Shown here one piece after another: positions 25,308 to 34,375 of a stretch of 47,797 nucleotides of DNA. The stretch spans positions 1,253 to 49,049 of the forward strand of contig JACRLY010000084.1 of assembly GCA_016219595.1 (NCBI GenBank), read 5' to 3'. Position numbers and translations under genes: made by a program. Source of the DNA: Ignavibacteriota bacterium. Lineage in GTDB: Bacteria > Bacteroidota > Ignavibacteria > Kapaibacteriales > UBA2268. Numbering within the stretch: position 1 is the stretch's first letter; every line of letters starts with the position of its first letter. The notes under the pieces were generated by a model that had not been told where the DNA came from, ran no database searches, and was given only the letters and a program-made list of their open reading frames with translations.

Positions 25308-28193
25308 ATGAAGAAAATGTATATCAAATCCCGAATTTTAACAATATTTTTTACCATTTTGTTTAGTTCAAGTATTTTGTTTTCTCAACCGCCATCGACA
25401 CCTGTAACACCTATGGCAGTAACCGACGGCATTGTTCATTGCATAATCAGGTCGGGTAATACGATTTTTATTGGTGGTGCGTTCATGATGTTAAGAAATC
25501 CTGATAACAGCATAGCATTAAGGAATAATATTGCTGCAATAGATGCCAATACAGGATTCGCCACTTCATGGGACCCTAACTCCAACGGTGCCGTGCTTTC
25601 TATGGCTTTATCAGGAAATATTCTTTATGTAGGTGGTGGATTTACAAATATCGGCGGTCAGGCAAGAAACAATATTGCCGCATTGAAAACTGATACTGAT
25701 TTTTTTATTGCTACTAACTGGAATCCTAATGCAGATGAAGTTGTTACCAGGTTGATTTTATCAGGAACAAATGTATATTGTGCAGGTAGTTTTTCAGTTA
25801 TCGGCGGGCAAAACAGAAGTGGACTGGCATGTGTTTCCACAATGTCAGATGGCAATAATGCAACTAGTTGGAATCCGGCGCCTGTAGGTACTGTTAATGA
25901 CATTTTACTTGTTGGAAGTACAATGTATGTAGCTGGTTCTTTTATAACAATCGGAGGTCAGCCGAGGAGTAACATAGCTGCTCTTAACACAAGTGATAAT
26001 AATGCTACATCATGGAATCCTGGAGCAAATAATACTGTTGGGGCGATTTCAAATCTCGGTACTACTTTATATGCTGTCGGGAGTTTTACTATTATAGGTG
26101 GGCAGTCCCGTGTCAGGATTGCAGCACTCGATATGTTGATTAATACTAATAATGCAACTTTGTGGAATCCTGATGTCAATGGGACAATAAATACCGTAAA
26201 AGCATTTGACGGGAGGATATATATCGGTGGTACTTTTTCAATTGTCAATAATTTAACAAGAAATTTCATAGCATCTCTCAATGCCTCACAAAACAGGAAT
26301 AATACCACGACATGGTATCCTGTTTTCGATTCCTTCATTGAAAAAATAAATATCCAGGATTCAATTATATATGTTGGGGGCAATTTTTCAAAAGTAAATA
26401 ATCTTGACAGGGCTCATTTTGCAATGTTTCAACCTGTATTGCCAACATTAACAACGAATTATATATCAATTATTACAGTTAACAGTGCAATAAGCGGTGG
26501 TAATATTACTGCAGACGGTGGACCCTCGGTAATCAGGCGGGGTGTTTGCTGGAGTTTGACTCCTAATCCGACAATAGATAATGATACAACGATTGACGGT
26601 TCGGGGACAGGGAATTACTCAAGTATAATGACAGGCTTGACAATATACACAAATTATAAAGTCAGGGCTTATGCAACATCTGCAATTGGAACTGCCTATG
26701 GAAACGAAATTTCTTTCTATACACTTCCGGCAATTTATACGGGTACAATTTCAACGAGGCAATTTTGTGTCGGAGACAGTATTGCAATACCATACGACGC
26801 CACTCCGGGTTTCGAAGATGCGAACTATTTTATTGCGCAGTTGTCAAACTACCTTGGGAGTTTTGCCGAACCTGTTATACTTGATTCTATTCACAGTAAA
26901 GAATCGGGGGAGATTATTTCAAGGATACCATTAAATTCTGAATATGGAGTCAACTACAGGGTAAGAGTTGTGGCAACTCAACCCTCAGCTTCACTCAGAG
27001 ATAATAATGTTGATTTGCAGATAAATGAATTACCTAATGTATCATTCAGCCAATTACCTAATGTATGTATAGATAATCCTGTAATGGATTTGACCGGAGG
27101 CTTACCTGTCGGAGGCATATATTCGGGAAATGGAGTAATAAATAATCAGTTCGATGCTTCTGTTGCCGGGACCGGCTCTCATACGATTACCTATTCATAT
27201 AGTGATGGCTTTGGATGTTATAATTCGGCTGTATCGACTATAAAAGTAAATCCTTTGCCTAATGTAAGCTTCCAAATTCAACCTGATATTTGTATTGATA
27301 AAGGTTCGATTATATTATCAGGGGGCACACCAACCGGAGGCATTTATTCAGGGAATGGTGTAACAGATACAATTTTCAATCCTGTAACTGCAGGTAAAGG
27401 AAAACATACAATTACATACACATATTCAGATAATAACGGTTGTTCAAAATCAGTTTCAGCGGATATTAATGTCAATCCTTTACCGGTTGTTACACTTTCA
27501 ACTTATAATGATGTTTGTTTGAACAACGATATATTCCAACTAACAGGAGGTTCACCTTCCGGTGGAAATTATACAGGCACAGGAGTTACAGACAACAGGT
27601 TTAATCCCGCGGATGCCGGGGTAGGTACACATACAATTCAATATACATATATTGACAGCAAAGGTTGCACCGACAATGCAACTACATCTATTAAAGTATT
27701 AGCTATTCCTCCTAAACCCGTAATTACACAGATTGATTTTCGTACACTAAGTTCAAGTGCCGATTATGGGAATCAATGGTTCATGAATGGAACTTTGATG
27801 CAGGGAGATACTTCAAAAACACTGCGTCCGAAATTCTCCGGTAAATACAGTGTACAGGTTAAGGGTGATAACATTTGCTTATCTTATCTGTCAGATGAAT
27901 TTAATTATCAAAATCTTGCTGTAGATGAAGTATATTTAAATTCTAAAATTTCAGTATATCCCGTACCTGCAGATGACGAAATAATGATTCTTATAGATTC
28001 AGAAAATATAAATTCAGTAAATATATCAATCAATAATCTTCTCGGTGAGAAAATAATTTCAAAGGAAATTGGTGAATATAATTCCGGTAACTTAATAAGA
28101 ATGAATACAGGGAATTTATCCGAAGGGATTTATTTGATAAGCATAACGGTATTGAACAACTCTATTAACCGGAAAATTATAATCAACAGATAG
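25308..28193 (+). CDS. Large secreted protein with T9SS type A sorting domain
   Basis: The 961-residue protein has a signal peptide ending LFSQP. Residues about 35-385 form some seven propeller-like repeats, each with GGxFxxIGGQxRxxIAAL and a SWNPxxxGTV strand. An Fn3-like segment (about 385-480) follows, and then three copies of a 76-residue module containing GGIYSGNGV and HTITYTYSD. The last 75 residues are a Por secretion tail (ISVYPVPADDEIMI, then GIYLISI and a basic end). The tail sends the protein through the outer membrane and is then cleaved. The repeats suggest an adhesive or structural surface protein; no catalytic motif is visible. Confidence 0.9.
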   Translation: MKKMYIKSRILTIFFTILFSSSILFSQPPSTPVTPMAVTDGIVHCIIRSGNTIFIGGAFMMLRNPDNSIALRNNIAAIDANTGFATSWDPNSNGAVLSMALSGNILYVGGGFTNIGGQARNNIAALKTDTDFFIATNWNPNADEVVTRLILSGTNVYCAGSFSVIGGQNRSGLACVSTMSDGNNATSWNPAPVGTVNDILLVGSTMYVAGSFITIGGQPRSNIAALNTSDNNATSWNPGANNTVGAISNLGTTLYAVGSFTIIGGQSRVRIAALDMLINTNNATLWNPDVNGTINTVKAFDGRIYIGGTFSIVNNLTRNFIASLNASQNRNNTTTWYPVFDSFIEKINIQDSIIYVGGNFSKVNNLDRAHFAMFQPVLPTLTTNYISIITVNSAISGGNITADGGPSVIRRGVCWSLTPNPTIDNDTTIDGSGTGNYSSIMTGLTIYTNYKVRAYATSAIGTAYGNEISFYTLPAIYTGTISTRQFCVGDSIAIPYDATPGFEDANYFIAQLSNYLGSFAEPVILDSIHSKESGEIISRIPLNSEYGVNYRVRVVATQPSASLRDNNVDLQINELPNVSFSQLPNVCIDNPVMDLTGGLPVGGIYSGNGVINNQFDASVAGTGSHTITYSYSDGFGCYNSAVSTIKVNPLPNVSFQIQPDICIDKGSIILSGGTPTGGIYSGNGVTDTIFNPVTAGKGKHTITYTYSDNNGCSKSVSADINVNPLPVVTLSTYNDVCLNNDIFQLTGGSPSGGNYTGTGVTDNRFNPADAGVGTHTIQYTYIDSKGCTDNATTSIKVLAIPPKPVITQIDFRTLSSSADYGNQWFMNGTLMQGDTSKTLRPKFSGKYSVQVKGDNICLSYLSDEFNYQNLAVDEVYLNSKISVYPVPADDEIMILIDSENINSVNISINNLLGEKIISKEIGEYNSGNLIRMNTGNLSEGIYLISITVLNNSINRKIIINR

Positions 28194-28235
28194 AAAATAA
28201 TCAATATTTATAAAAAAACAAAGATTTTAAACTTA

Positions 28236-28259
28236 AGGGACACGGATTTCCGTGTCCCT
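28236..28259. terminator. Bidirectional hairpin between convergent genes
   Basis: A perfect inverted repeat AGGGACACGGA/TCCGTGTCCCT lies between the T9SS cargo gene and the sugar kinase gene. It has no strong T tract on either side but is well placed to stop both transcripts. Confidence 0.65.
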
Positions 28260-28284
28260 GCATATATAAAGAGATAATTAACAA

Positions 28285-29232
28285 TTATTCCATTTCTTTA
28301 ATCAACTTCAACCCAAGTGACATAGCACCCTCGAGTGCGGTTCCTTTTGGTTCAACTCTTTTGAAAATTTTGTGTTTCTTTATTTCCTTATCAAGCATTT
28401 TCTCCAGCATAGTGTTGTTCTCTATGATACCACCCATAAGAGCAACATTGATAACTTTGGATTTATAATGCTTTTTGAGCGCATGCAGTAATTCAATCAG
28501 GTGAAGTGATGCTCTTTGTAAAATATCTATGCAAACATCATCTCCTTTTTCTGCACATTGCATAACGACTGGAGTAAGCATCTGGTATTCGAATGAACGG
28601 TCTGCATAAGCTTTAACAATCGTCCTCGGCTGTTTTATATCTATTGTTGGGAATAAACCTGTGAGCTGACTTGTAAGCTTTGTTTGTTTGCCTCTTCCGT
28701 CAATTGCTCTGACAACAGCAGTCAAGCCTTCCCTTCCAATCCAAGCACCACTGCCTTCATCATCTATTTCAATACCCCAGCCTCCGCATCTGACCAGGTT
28801 ATCTTTACCTGTCTTACCGATTGAAATTGAACCTGTTCCGACAATCATAACAATTCCGTCGCTACCACCAAAAGCACCCTCTAGTGCAAGTTCGGCATCG
28901 CTCGTAACAAGCAGGTCATTTAGTATAAGTTTTTGACTTCGGGATAGAGTTTTCAAAAGTTGAGCCGACCTTCGTTTTTCCTCATCAAGCCATACTCCTG
29001 CCAAACCAATAACAATAGCATCAAGTTCACTTGATTCAATCTCAGCCTGCTCGCAAAGGTCAGCAACGATATTAAGCAATCTTTCGCAAGATTCCCCAAC
29101 ACCAACAGTGCCTACCCTTGTAGTACCGGCAAATGTTTTAGCAACAATTTTTCCTTCTCTTTGTAAAACGCCGCGTGTTCTTGTTCCGCCGCCATCAATC
29201 CCAATTATGGTAAATTCATTTTTAACTGCCAT
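28285..29232 (-). CDS. BadF/BadG-family ATPase, N-acetylglucosamine kinase-like
   Basis: A 315-residue actin-fold protein of the BadF/BadG/BcrA family. The phosphate-1 loop is GIDGGGTRTRG, the second loop is IVGTGSISIG, and ALMGGIIEN forms the adenosine motif. Non-redox members of this size are usually amino-sugar (GlcNAc) kinases; the cysteine motif of benzoyl-CoA or dehydratase activators is absent. The ATG at 29232 is chosen because an ACAGGA ribosome site precedes it and follows the alternative upstream TTG. A near-consensus sigma-54 promoter sits 45 bases upstream, so expression is probably switched by an activator and nutrient or stress signal. Confidence 0.87.
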   Translation of the reverse strand: MAVKNEFTIIGIDGGGTRTRGVLQREGKIVAKTFAGTTRVGTVGVGESCERLLNIVADLCEQAEIESSELDAIVIGLAGVWLDEEKRRSAQLLKTLSRSQKLILNDLLVTSDAELALEGAFGGSDGIVMIVGTGSISIGKTGKDNLVRCGGWGIEIDDEGSGAWIGREGLTAVVRAIDGRGKQTKLTSQLTGLFPTIDIKQPRTIVKAYADRSFEYQMLTPVVMQCAEKGDDVCIDILQRASLHLIELLHALKKHYKSKVINVALMGGIIENNTMLEKMLDKEIKKHKIFKRVEPKGTALEGAMSLGLKLIKEME

Positions 29233-29276
29233 CAAATAGTCCTGTATTTTCAAGTAAATTTATTTCAATTCATGTC

Positions 29277-29293
29277 GGCAAATTTTGTGCCAA
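29277..29293 (-). promoter_or_regulatory. Sigma-54 promoter of the sugar kinase gene
   Basis: The minus strand reads TTGGCACAAAATTTGCC. The GG of the -24 box and the GC of the -12 box are ten bases apart, and TTGGCAC plus TTGC match the consensus except for the G after CAC. Transcription should begin about 12 bases downstream of the GC, leaving a leader of about 30 bases with an AGGA ribosome site. Confidence 0.75.
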
Positions 29294-29472
29294 GCATAAT
29301 TTTTAAGATTATTCTAAAAAGTGGATGCTTTATTAGTAAATAAATTTTATATTGGTTTTAATGTTAATTTTATAAATGAGTGATTGCCAAAACTCAAATC
29401 AATAAACAAAATAATTTTTTTAATTTTTTAACTAATTACTTTTTTTATAATTAAATTTTCATTAATTTTGAA

Positions 29473-29490
29473 TTGTGAAAATAATCACAA
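29473..29490. promoter_or_regulatory. Rex operator 1
   Basis: TTGTGAAAATAATCACAA is an 18-base palindrome that matches the known Rex site (TTGTGA, six bases, TCACAA) at every arm position. It ends 21 bases before the rex start codon. Confidence 0.88.
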
Positions 29491-29507
29491 TGTGAAGAAT
29501 ATCACAA
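29490..29507. promoter_or_regulatory. Rex operator 2, abutting operator 1
   Basis: ATGTGAAGAATATCACAA carries the TGTGA, six bases, TCACA core, one base short of the full consensus on the left arm. It starts on the last base of operator 1, so the two centres are 17 bases apart, and it ends four bases before the rex ATG. Confidence 0.8.
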
Positions 29508-29511
29508 ATTT

Positions 29512-30132
29512 ATGAAAAGTATAGCTGAAAATACAATAAACAGACTTATTGTCTACAAAAAAGAGCTTGGCAGATTATTAAAGGATTCTGTGAGTAATGT
29601 ATACTCGCACAAATTGGCACAGTTGTCAGGCTTCCCTTCCCATCTGGTCAGGCGGGATTTGATGAACGTAGGTTACTATGGTTCACCTGCACATGGTTAC
29701 AAAGTTAACGAACTTGAAAAATGCATATCTGATTTTCTATGCACCCCGGATTATGTACGAGTAATTTTAATAGGGGTAGGAAATCTCGGTAGAGCAATAT
29801 TAGATTATTGCAATCAGCAAAATCCTAAAATATCAATTATTGCCGCTTTCGACAGCGATAAAAACAAGGTAAATAAGATTTATCATGGCATCTATACATT
29901 TCATATCGGAAGTGTTCAGAATTATATAAAAGAAAATGATATAAAAGTAGCTATTATAACCGTGCCGGGCAGCGAAGCACAAAAAATTGCTTCGGAAATT
30001 GTTGAATCCGGAGTAAACGGCATAGTTAATTTTACTCCGGTTCGCCTCCAGTTACCGGATGATGTTTACATAGAAAATCTGGATATGATGTTAGGTTTAG
30101 AGAAGGTAGTGTATTTTGTTGATGGTGGTTAA
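29512..30132 (+). CDS. rex: Redox-sensing transcriptional repressor Rex
   Basis: The 206-residue length is typical. Residues 1-80 form the winged helix, with KLAQLSGFPSHLVRRDL as recognition region and GYYGSPAHGYKV as wing. The Rossmann domain follows with the NAD(H) loop ILIGVGNLGRA (about residues 84-94). Rex dimers bind DNA when NADH/NAD is low and release it when NADH rises, so they control fermentation and respiration genes. Two matching operators lie directly upstream, which predicts negative autoregulation. A strong terminator follows, so rex is probably a single-gene unit. Confidence 0.95.
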   Translation: MKSIAENTINRLIVYKKELGRLLKDSVSNVYSHKLAQLSGFPSHLVRRDLMNVGYYGSPAHGYKVNELEKCISDFLCTPDYVRVILIGVGNLGRAILDYCNQQNPKISIIAAFDSDKNKVNKIYHGIYTFHIGSVQNYIKENDIKVAIITVPGSEAQKIASEIVESGVNGIVNFTPVRLQLPDDVYIENLDMMLGLEKVVYFVDGG

Positions 30133-30182
30133 TTGATTGATGAATGAAGTGAAGTAAAGTAAAGAGTACATCGTATTCGGTT

Positions 30183-30228
30183 CTCCCGGATCATAACGGT
30201 ATAAATGCCGAGTGATTCGGGAGTTTTA
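30183..30228 (+). terminator. Rho-independent terminator of rex
   Basis: An 11-bp stem (CTCCCGGATCA with TGATTCGGGAG, one G-T pair) encloses a loop with its own small CGG/CCG hairpin and is followed by TTTTAAT. Confidence 0.85.
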
Positions 30229-30231
30229 ATA

Positions 30232-30259
30232 ATTACGAATTACAAATTATGAATTACGA
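30232..30259. repeat. ATTNNNN heptamer array (4 units)
   Basis: Four contiguous units ATTACGA, ATTACAA, ATTATGA and ATTACGA directly follow the rex terminator. The period and the ATT start match the arrays at 14435 and 14922. Confidence 0.75.
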
Positions 30260-30284
30260 ATGTCGGTATAATTTACTATGAAAA

Positions 30285-31208
30285 TTAAGATTTTAATTTA
30301 TTCATAAATTCCGTACTTATATAATTATCATAACTCAAACAGACATCAATAGCAAAGTCAATTCCGGTATTGATAATTTTATCCCAGTCATTGTCTGCTA
30401 ATTGGTGTAAATCATTTCTTTTAATCCCCAAATTAAATAGAGAATAAATAATGCCGGCATTGAAACTGTCTCCTGCAGCTATTGTACTGATAGGGTGTAT
30501 ATCCGGAACATGAAAAATTTCTGACTGTTTATTTCTGAAAAGAATCACATCATTTTTCCCCTGTGTGTAAACAAGTATTTTATTTTTATTATTCAGGATG
30601 GAATAAACATCTTTGGGTTCTTCAATATCAAAAATCAATTTAATGTCCTCATTTGATGCACGGATTATATCCGCATATTCAATGTTTTCGCTAATAGATG
30701 ATTTCAATTTTGTCAGTTCATTTAGATGAGCCTTCCTGAAATTGGGGTCATATACAACCAGGCACCCTGATTCTTTTGCTTTATTCAATATTTTAACAAT
30801 AGTTGTTCTGATTTGGGAATCGATACTAAAATAAGAACCGAAAAGCAATATGTCATCCGGAGAAAAATCAGGCATTTTAATATCTAACCTATTATGTGAA
30901 TATTGATTATAAAAATCATATTCAGCATTATTAACATCATTTAGAAAAGCAAGAGCAAGCTTGGTTTTGCCGTCATCGAAACTATAAATATAATCTGTAT
31001 TGACATTATTAGATTTTAATAAATGCAAAGTCGATTTACCGGGCAAATCCATTCCGATTTCGCTGATGAAATAAACAGGTAATCCGCATCTGCCAAGCGA
31101 GACAGCAGAATTCAATACTGAACCCCCGGGGCATGCGGAAACGGGTTTCACATTTTTAAAGATTATGTCGTAAACAGTTTCGCCGAGTGCGTAAATTTTA
31201 TTTGACAT
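30285..31208 (-). CDS. PfkB-family sugar kinase, fructokinase-like
   Basis: The 307-residue protein has the ribokinase/PfkB fold. It opens with IYALGETVYDI and the substrate glycine pair in CPGGSVLNSAVSLGRCG. The catalytic signature AAGDSFNAGIIYSLF holds the base Asp. YDPNFRKAH is a further family block. It phosphorylates a sugar, perhaps fructose, with ATP in the cytoplasm; the substrate is not fixed by sequence. It lies 75 bases after the last lipoprotein gene on the same strand and may have its own promoter. Confidence 0.88.
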   Translation of the reverse strand: MSNKIYALGETVYDIIFKNVKPVSACPGGSVLNSAVSLGRCGLPVYFISEIGMDLPGKSTLHLLKSNNVNTDYIYSFDDGKTKLALAFLNDVNNAEYDFYNQYSHNRLDIKMPDFSPDDILLFGSYFSIDSQIRTTIVKILNKAKESGCLVVYDPNFRKAHLNELTKLKSSISENIEYADIIRASNEDIKLIFDIEEPKDVYSILNNKNKILVYTQGKNDVILFRNKQSEIFHVPDIHPISTIAAGDSFNAGIIYSLFNLGIKRNDLHQLADNDWDKIINTGIDFAIDVCLSYDNYISTEFMNKLKS

Positions 31209-31283
31209 TAATTATTACTGCTGATGTTAGAATTAATCCTAACAAAAATAATAATTTTCAAGTGTAAAAAGGAAGCAGATAAT

Positions 31284-31991
31284 TTATTCGTATAGTTTAT
31301 AGCTGATGAGATCATAAACTTTATACATTGAGTCATAATTATATAATTCGAATCTGATGAGTCCAATGTCAGGTGTATAGTAATATCTGCATATAATAGT
31401 ATTTGCAAAATTAAAGTATTTACAAATTATTTCAGTCCATAAAGTATATTGATAACAATTATAGGAACCTGCATTAACATTTATTATTTTATTCGATTCA
31501 ATATCACACCAATAATATGCAGATACAGTAACAAAATCACCTATAGTGTCATTATAAGGAGGGGGAACTAAGTATCTGAAATTTTCATATTTACATATTA
31601 AATAAGAAGAATAATAAGCAGGGTAGAATACTTCATTATTAGAATAGCCACCACAAATTGAGTATTTATCGGACAATCCAATATCTGTATTGGTTATTAT
31701 CCGCAGATTATTGTAATTAATCCATTTCACATTGAACCATCTTTCATATCCAATTAATGTGTCTTTGACAACATAAATAGTATCATAACCGGAATTAATT
31801 AAATCACCCTTACTATTAAAATCACTTACCTGATAAATCCACCTGTTGCCAATATGCAAAGGCATTATAACAGATTTTGTCTGGTTGGTTAAAATATAGT
31901 TATATAGAATGGGTTGATATTTATCGTGAACTTCGCTTTGCTCACAACTAATAAATATTAAAGCAATAATAAGTATAAATATATTTCTCAT
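31284..31991 (-). CDS. Lipoprotein of the PLxxGNxW family, copy C
   Basis: A 235-residue lipoprotein with its acceptor at Cys16 (FISC). It shares blocks with the copies at 34376 and 35124: TKSVIMPLHIGNRWIY near the N-terminus, TNTDIGLS, a late AGSYNCYQY motif, PDIGLIRFE, and the C-terminal YDLISYKLYE, which is nearly identical to copy B. No family name is known to me. It begins 27 bases after the second propeller lipoprotein and is probably co-transcribed. The conserved beta-rich core and lack of catalytic residues suggest a binding or structural role at the envelope. Confidence 0.62.
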   Translation of the reverse strand: MRNIFILIIALIFISCEQSEVHDKYQPILYNYILTNQTKSVIMPLHIGNRWIYQVSDFNSKGDLINSGYDTIYVVKDTLIGYERWFNVKWINYNNLRIITNTDIGLSDKYSICGGYSNNEVFYPAYYSSYLICKYENFRYLVPPPYNDTIGDFVTVSAYYWCDIESNKIINVNAGSYNCYQYTLWTEIICKYFNFANTIICRYYYTPDIGLIRFELYNYDSMYKVYDLISYKLYE

Positions 31992-32018
31992 AAATTCATA
32001 ATGAAAGAATAAAACTAA

Positions 32019-33107
32019 TTACCATCCGAAGAAAGCGAATTTAATCAACTGTTGCTCAAATAATGTAATTACTTTTTGTGTTTTTACTTCTAATAAAATT
32101 AAATCACCATAATTTGAATCATTAGCATCATCGTTATTTTCATATTCAAATAAAATATATTTTCCATCCGGGGACCATTGAGGCAAAAAGAATAGGATAT
32201 CATCTTTTTTACCAGGCAAATCAGTCAATTGAACTTCAGATTTTGTCTCTATATCAATCATCCAAATATTGCATGGTTCTTTGTAATAAGCAATTTTTTT
32301 CCCATCAGGTGAGAATACCGGTTTAGTTATATATTCATTAGTTTTAAGTATATCCTTAGTTTCTCCATTATTGATATTTAATAATTTTAAAACTGTTTCA
32401 TTCGATGATTTATTATAGGAGACAAAAATTATCTCATTTCCATTTGGAGACCAATTAAAATTATTAAAATAAGATTTCTGGAGATATAATGGAGATAAGT
32501 TTAATTTCCTTTTATTTTTTCCATTAATATCAATTAAATAAATATTATCCATGTATTCACTTGAATTATTAATATAGGCGATACTTTTTCCGTCTGGAGA
32601 AAATTCCGCTTCAAAACCAGAATTTCCGGAAAATAATTCAGTTGAATCAATAATAAAATCTGCAGAACCATCAATATTGCAGATATGCAAATAAAAATTT
32701 GACGAAAAAGACACATAAGTTCTTCGTTCATTAAATAATAATTTGTTGCCCAATGGTGAAATAGTGGGATTTCTAATCCCACCTACATCATTAAAAATAT
32801 TTTTTTCATTCGTTCCATCAATATTTGAAACTATTAAAGTAAAACCTCCCGTACTATCATTACAAGCAATAAATGCAATTTTCCCATATTGAGGTTTAGA
32901 ATATATTTCTGCGTTAGTTTTAAAAATACGGTTATTTGTACCATCAAGGTTTATCTCATAAATATCAAACCTAGAATCGTCATAATTAACCATAGAATAA
33001 AAAATTTTATAATCAATCTGCTGAGGATTAACCGTAGAATTTTCTTTGCAGGAATAAATAAATATTAATGCAAAGTAAATAAACAAGAAGAAACTTTTCT
33101 TTTTCAT
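32019..33107 (-). CDS. PD40/TolB-like propeller lipoprotein, copy 2
   Basis: The ATG at 33107 is chosen because TCAGGAGA precedes it and a lipoprotein signal peptide follows (Cys20 in IYSC); the ATG at 33137 lies inside the previous gene and gives a charged leader. The 362-residue product has several PD40-type blades such as FSPDGKSIAYI, FSPDGKKIAYY and SPDGKYILFEY, which form a six-blade TolB-like propeller. Its neighbour upstream is a close paralogue. Such propellers bind partner proteins in the periplasm or at the outer membrane. Confidence 0.75.
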   Translation of the reverse strand: MKKKSFFLFIYFALIFIYSCKENSTVNPQQIDYKIFYSMVNYDDSRFDIYEINLDGTNNRIFKTNAEIYSKPQYGKIAFIACNDSTGGFTLIVSNIDGTNEKNIFNDVGGIRNPTISPLGNKLLFNERRTYVSFSSNFYLHICNIDGSADFIIDSTELFSGNSGFEAEFSPDGKSIAYINNSSEYMDNIYLIDINGKNKRKLNLSPLYLQKSYFNNFNWSPNGNEIIFVSYNKSSNETVLKLLNINNGETKDILKTNEYITKPVFSPDGKKIAYYKEPCNIWMIDIETKSEVQLTDLPGKKDDILFFLPQWSPDGKYILFEYENNDDANDSNYGDLILLEVKTQKVITLFEQQLIKFAFFGW

Positions 33108-33130
33108 TTTATTCTCCTGATTAAAATCCC

Positions 33131-34222
33131 TCACCATCCGAAAAATGCAGTTCCAACCTGTTCTTCCTGAATCAGTGTTGTTACTTTTCCTGTTTGAAAC
33201 TCAACTAAAGTCAAATTTCCCTGATTCATGTCTCCGCCATCATCATTAATGGTGTATTCAAAAATAATATATTTCCCATCAGGAGACCATTGTGGAGACA
33301 GAGTACCTATGTCATTGGTTTTACCCGGTAAATCAGTTAATTGTGTAGCTATTTTAGTATCAATATTAATAATCCAAAGGTTGCATGGACCAGCCAGAAA
33401 GGCAATATATTTACCGTTAGGAGACCAAACAGGTTTCCCAATATAATTGGATACAGTATAGATATTTTCTGAAGTACCATTTGCAACATTTAAAATAGTA
33501 ATTGATACATCTCTTGAAATCTCGTCCCAATTATTTACGACGATGTTCTTACCATCGGGAGACCAATCAAATGTTTGAAGGGAAAAGGATGAAGCAATTG
33601 ATATTGGTGATTGATTTATCCTTCTTTTATTATTCCCGTTAACATCACAGACATTAATATATTCTCTATTACTTTCCGAATAGTCTATGAAAGCTATTGA
33701 ATTTCCATCAGGCGAGAATGCAGCTTCTATATAATTATCATCTGATTGAGATATCATTGTTGAATCAATTATTCTGTCATCGGAACCATCGATGTTGCTT
33801 ACATGTAGATAACTTGTATGATAATTGGATAGAGAGGTCATTACTACATAAAGTAATTTGTCTCCCTTTGGTGAAATCTCGGCGTCACGAAGCAAATCTT
33901 CGTTAGAATTAATTAAAACTTCATTTGTGCCATCAGTGGATGATACTTTTAAAAATAAAGTTATAGCACTATAATTAACCTGAATAAAAACCATTTTTCC
34001 TTTTTGTGGTTTAGAAAATATTACTGAATTGCTCTTAAGAAGAGTTTTATTACTCCCATCCGGATTAATGGAATATAAACCATCAATTTTCCCTTCATCA
34101 GAAATGTATGTATAAAAAATTTTGTAATTACCCTGCTGTGGGTTGTTAGTAGCATTGTCTTTGCATGAGTTCATAAATATAACTGCAAAGAATAAAAACA
34201 AAAAGATACAAATCTTTTTCAT
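33131..34222 (-). CDS. PD40/TolB-like propeller lipoprotein, copy 1
   Basis: A 363-residue lipoprotein (acceptor Cys20, MNSC) with an AGGAG ribosome site before its ATG. Blades carry FSPDGNSIAFI, WSPDGKNIVV, WSPNGKYIAFL and WSPDGKYIIFEY. It aligns along its whole length with copy 2, including the N-terminal KDNATNNPQQ-like linker and the C-terminal AFFGW end, so the pair arose by tandem duplication. It is the first gene after the hairpin at 34300-34337 and therefore probably opens a second transcription unit of the lipoprotein cluster. Confidence 0.78.
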   Translation of the reverse strand: MKKICIFLFLFFAVIFMNSCKDNATNNPQQGNYKIFYTYISDEGKIDGLYSINPDGSNKTLLKSNSVIFSKPQKGKMVFIQVNYSAITLFLKVSSTDGTNEVLINSNEDLLRDAEISPKGDKLLYVVMTSLSNYHTSYLHVSNIDGSDDRIIDSTMISQSDDNYIEAAFSPDGNSIAFIDYSESNREYINVCDVNGNNKRRINQSPISIASSFSLQTFDWSPDGKNIVVNNWDEISRDVSITILNVANGTSENIYTVSNYIGKPVWSPNGKYIAFLAGPCNLWIINIDTKIATQLTDLPGKTNDIGTLSPQWSPDGKYIIFEYTINDDGGDMNQGNLTLVEFQTGKVTTLIQEEQVGTAFFGW

Positions 34223-34299
34223 CTTTCTCTCCTGAATTATTTTATAAAATTTATATTATTTAAATATTTTCAGTTATATATATGATTTAAATCGAAAGA

Positions 34300-34337
34300 A
34301 AATTGCCTCTGATAATTAACATTATCAGGAGCAATTT
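34300..34337. terminator. Terminator-like hairpin splitting the lipoprotein cluster
   Basis: A 17-bp stem with one mismatch (AAATTGCCTCTGATAAT and ATTATCAGGAGCAATTT) closes a TAAC loop. On the minus strand it is followed by TTCTTTC. It lies between lipoprotein copy B and propeller copy 1. Confidence 0.75.
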
Positions 34338-34375
34338 AATAAATTTAAATTCAGAAACAAAGTGATTAATTAAAT

